A stretch of 64,000 nt of DNA from Arthrobacter citreus (GTDB taxonomy: Bacteria > Actinomycetota > Actinomycetes > Actinomycetales > Micrococcaceae): the NCBI RefSeq assembly GCF_009192745.1, contig NZ_VTFV01000010.1, positions 62,001 to 126,000 of the forward strand, written 5' to 3'. The position numbers and the translations under genes were made by a program. Positions 63,796 through 64,000 of the stretch are shown here, piece by piece (position 1 is the stretch's first letter; each line of letters begins with the position of its first letter). The notes below the pieces were generated by a model. That model did no database searches. It had not been told where the DNA came from and saw nothing but the letters and a program-made list of their open reading frames with translations.

Positions 63796-64000
63796 TTAGG
63801 TGGCGGGGGTGCTTGTCCCTGCGGCCAGCGCAGGGTCCGCGGAGCAGCGAGAAGTGATCTTGAGTTTTTGCAGCTGGCCGCTGGCCGCGTACGTCACCAC
63901 TCCGCCGTCGTGGGCTGCCGTAAAGGTGAACTCAGCTTCGGGCGGCGCATCCGGACCCGGAGTCAGCGCCGAGAGCATCTCGGCGCCCAGGGCAGTGAGG
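63796..64000 (-). CDS. Partial unknown protein, 3' end only
   Basis: This is the C-terminal end of a minus-strand gene that runs out of the window. The last 67 or so codons are open to the edge (LTALGAEMLSALTPGPD, then EFTFTAAHDGGVVTYAASG and a short Ala/Thr tail). The internal ATG at 63978 is probably not the start, because the frame stays open upstream. The sequence resembles the last two strands of a small beta domain. No family is recognised. Confidence 0.5.
   Translation of the reverse strand, partial: LTALGAEMLSALTPGPDAPPEAEFTFTAAHDGGVVTYAASGQLQKLKITSRCSADPALAAGTSTPAT

Overview
The window is chromosomal DNA from a high-GC Gram-positive actinobacterium. A member of the Micrococcaceae close to Arthrobacter is the best guess. 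This rests on the strong G/C bias at third codon positions, many GTG and TTG starts, DUF3027/DUF3263/VirR-like genes, WXG100 and LXG-like type VII proteins, an IdeR-type regulator, actinobacterial c-di-AMP riboswitches and a groEL with a Gly-Met tail and CIRCE operators. No ribosomal RNA, insertion sequence, integrase, phage gene or CRISPR array is visible. One tRNA is present. Assignment below family level is inference.

Layout. 0-10 kb: an MFS exporter, an LLM flavin oxidoreductase, a FemAB peptidoglycan-bridge enzyme, a ThrE exporter, a siderophore-interacting flavoprotein, uracil-DNA glycosylase, a DUF3263/VirR-like pair, a cold-shock protein and a TM2 protein. 10-15 kb: groEL behind two CIRCE operators, a convergent WXG100 gene, and a PhoPR-like two-component pair. 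15-21 kb: a large LAL/LuxR regulator and a tightly packed five-gene operon that looks like a type VII secretion effector module. It holds a small helical partner, an LXG-like protein ending in a glycine zipper, a membrane protein, an LpqN-like protein and an unknown. 21-30 kb: an XPB-type helicase pair, a cold-shock-domain protein with DUF3027, a second MFS exporter, serC and an ideR-like gene. 30-33.4 kb: three exported cell-wall hydrolase-type proteins behind two c-di-AMP riboswitches.

33.5-39.6 kb: an HNH endonuclease, then molybdenum-cofactor genes (mobA-like, DUF6457, moeA), a convergent formate-dehydrogenase-like oxidoreductase and divergent fdhD. These together can build and activate one bis-MGD enzyme. 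39.5-43.4 kb: an orphan histidine kinase with a degenerate receiver domain, and an ABC exporter. 43.4-51.4 kb: a divergent carbohydrate locus. One arm is SIS isomerase, ROK kinase, PfkB kinase, class II aldolase and DeoR repressor; the other is a CUT1 ABC importer without its ATPase. The set fits use of an amino sugar through tagatose phosphates. 51.4-64 kb: tRNA-Arg(CCT), a MarR/MMPL divergent pair around a perfect palindrome, a membrane protein, an inositol-phosphatase family protein, pcrA, sucCD, a sugar porter, a secreted alpha/beta hydrolase, and the 3' end of one more gene.

The best candidates for something new are the type VII effector-like operon at 17958-21235 and the paired c-di-AMP riboswitches with their three similarly built exported hydrolases.
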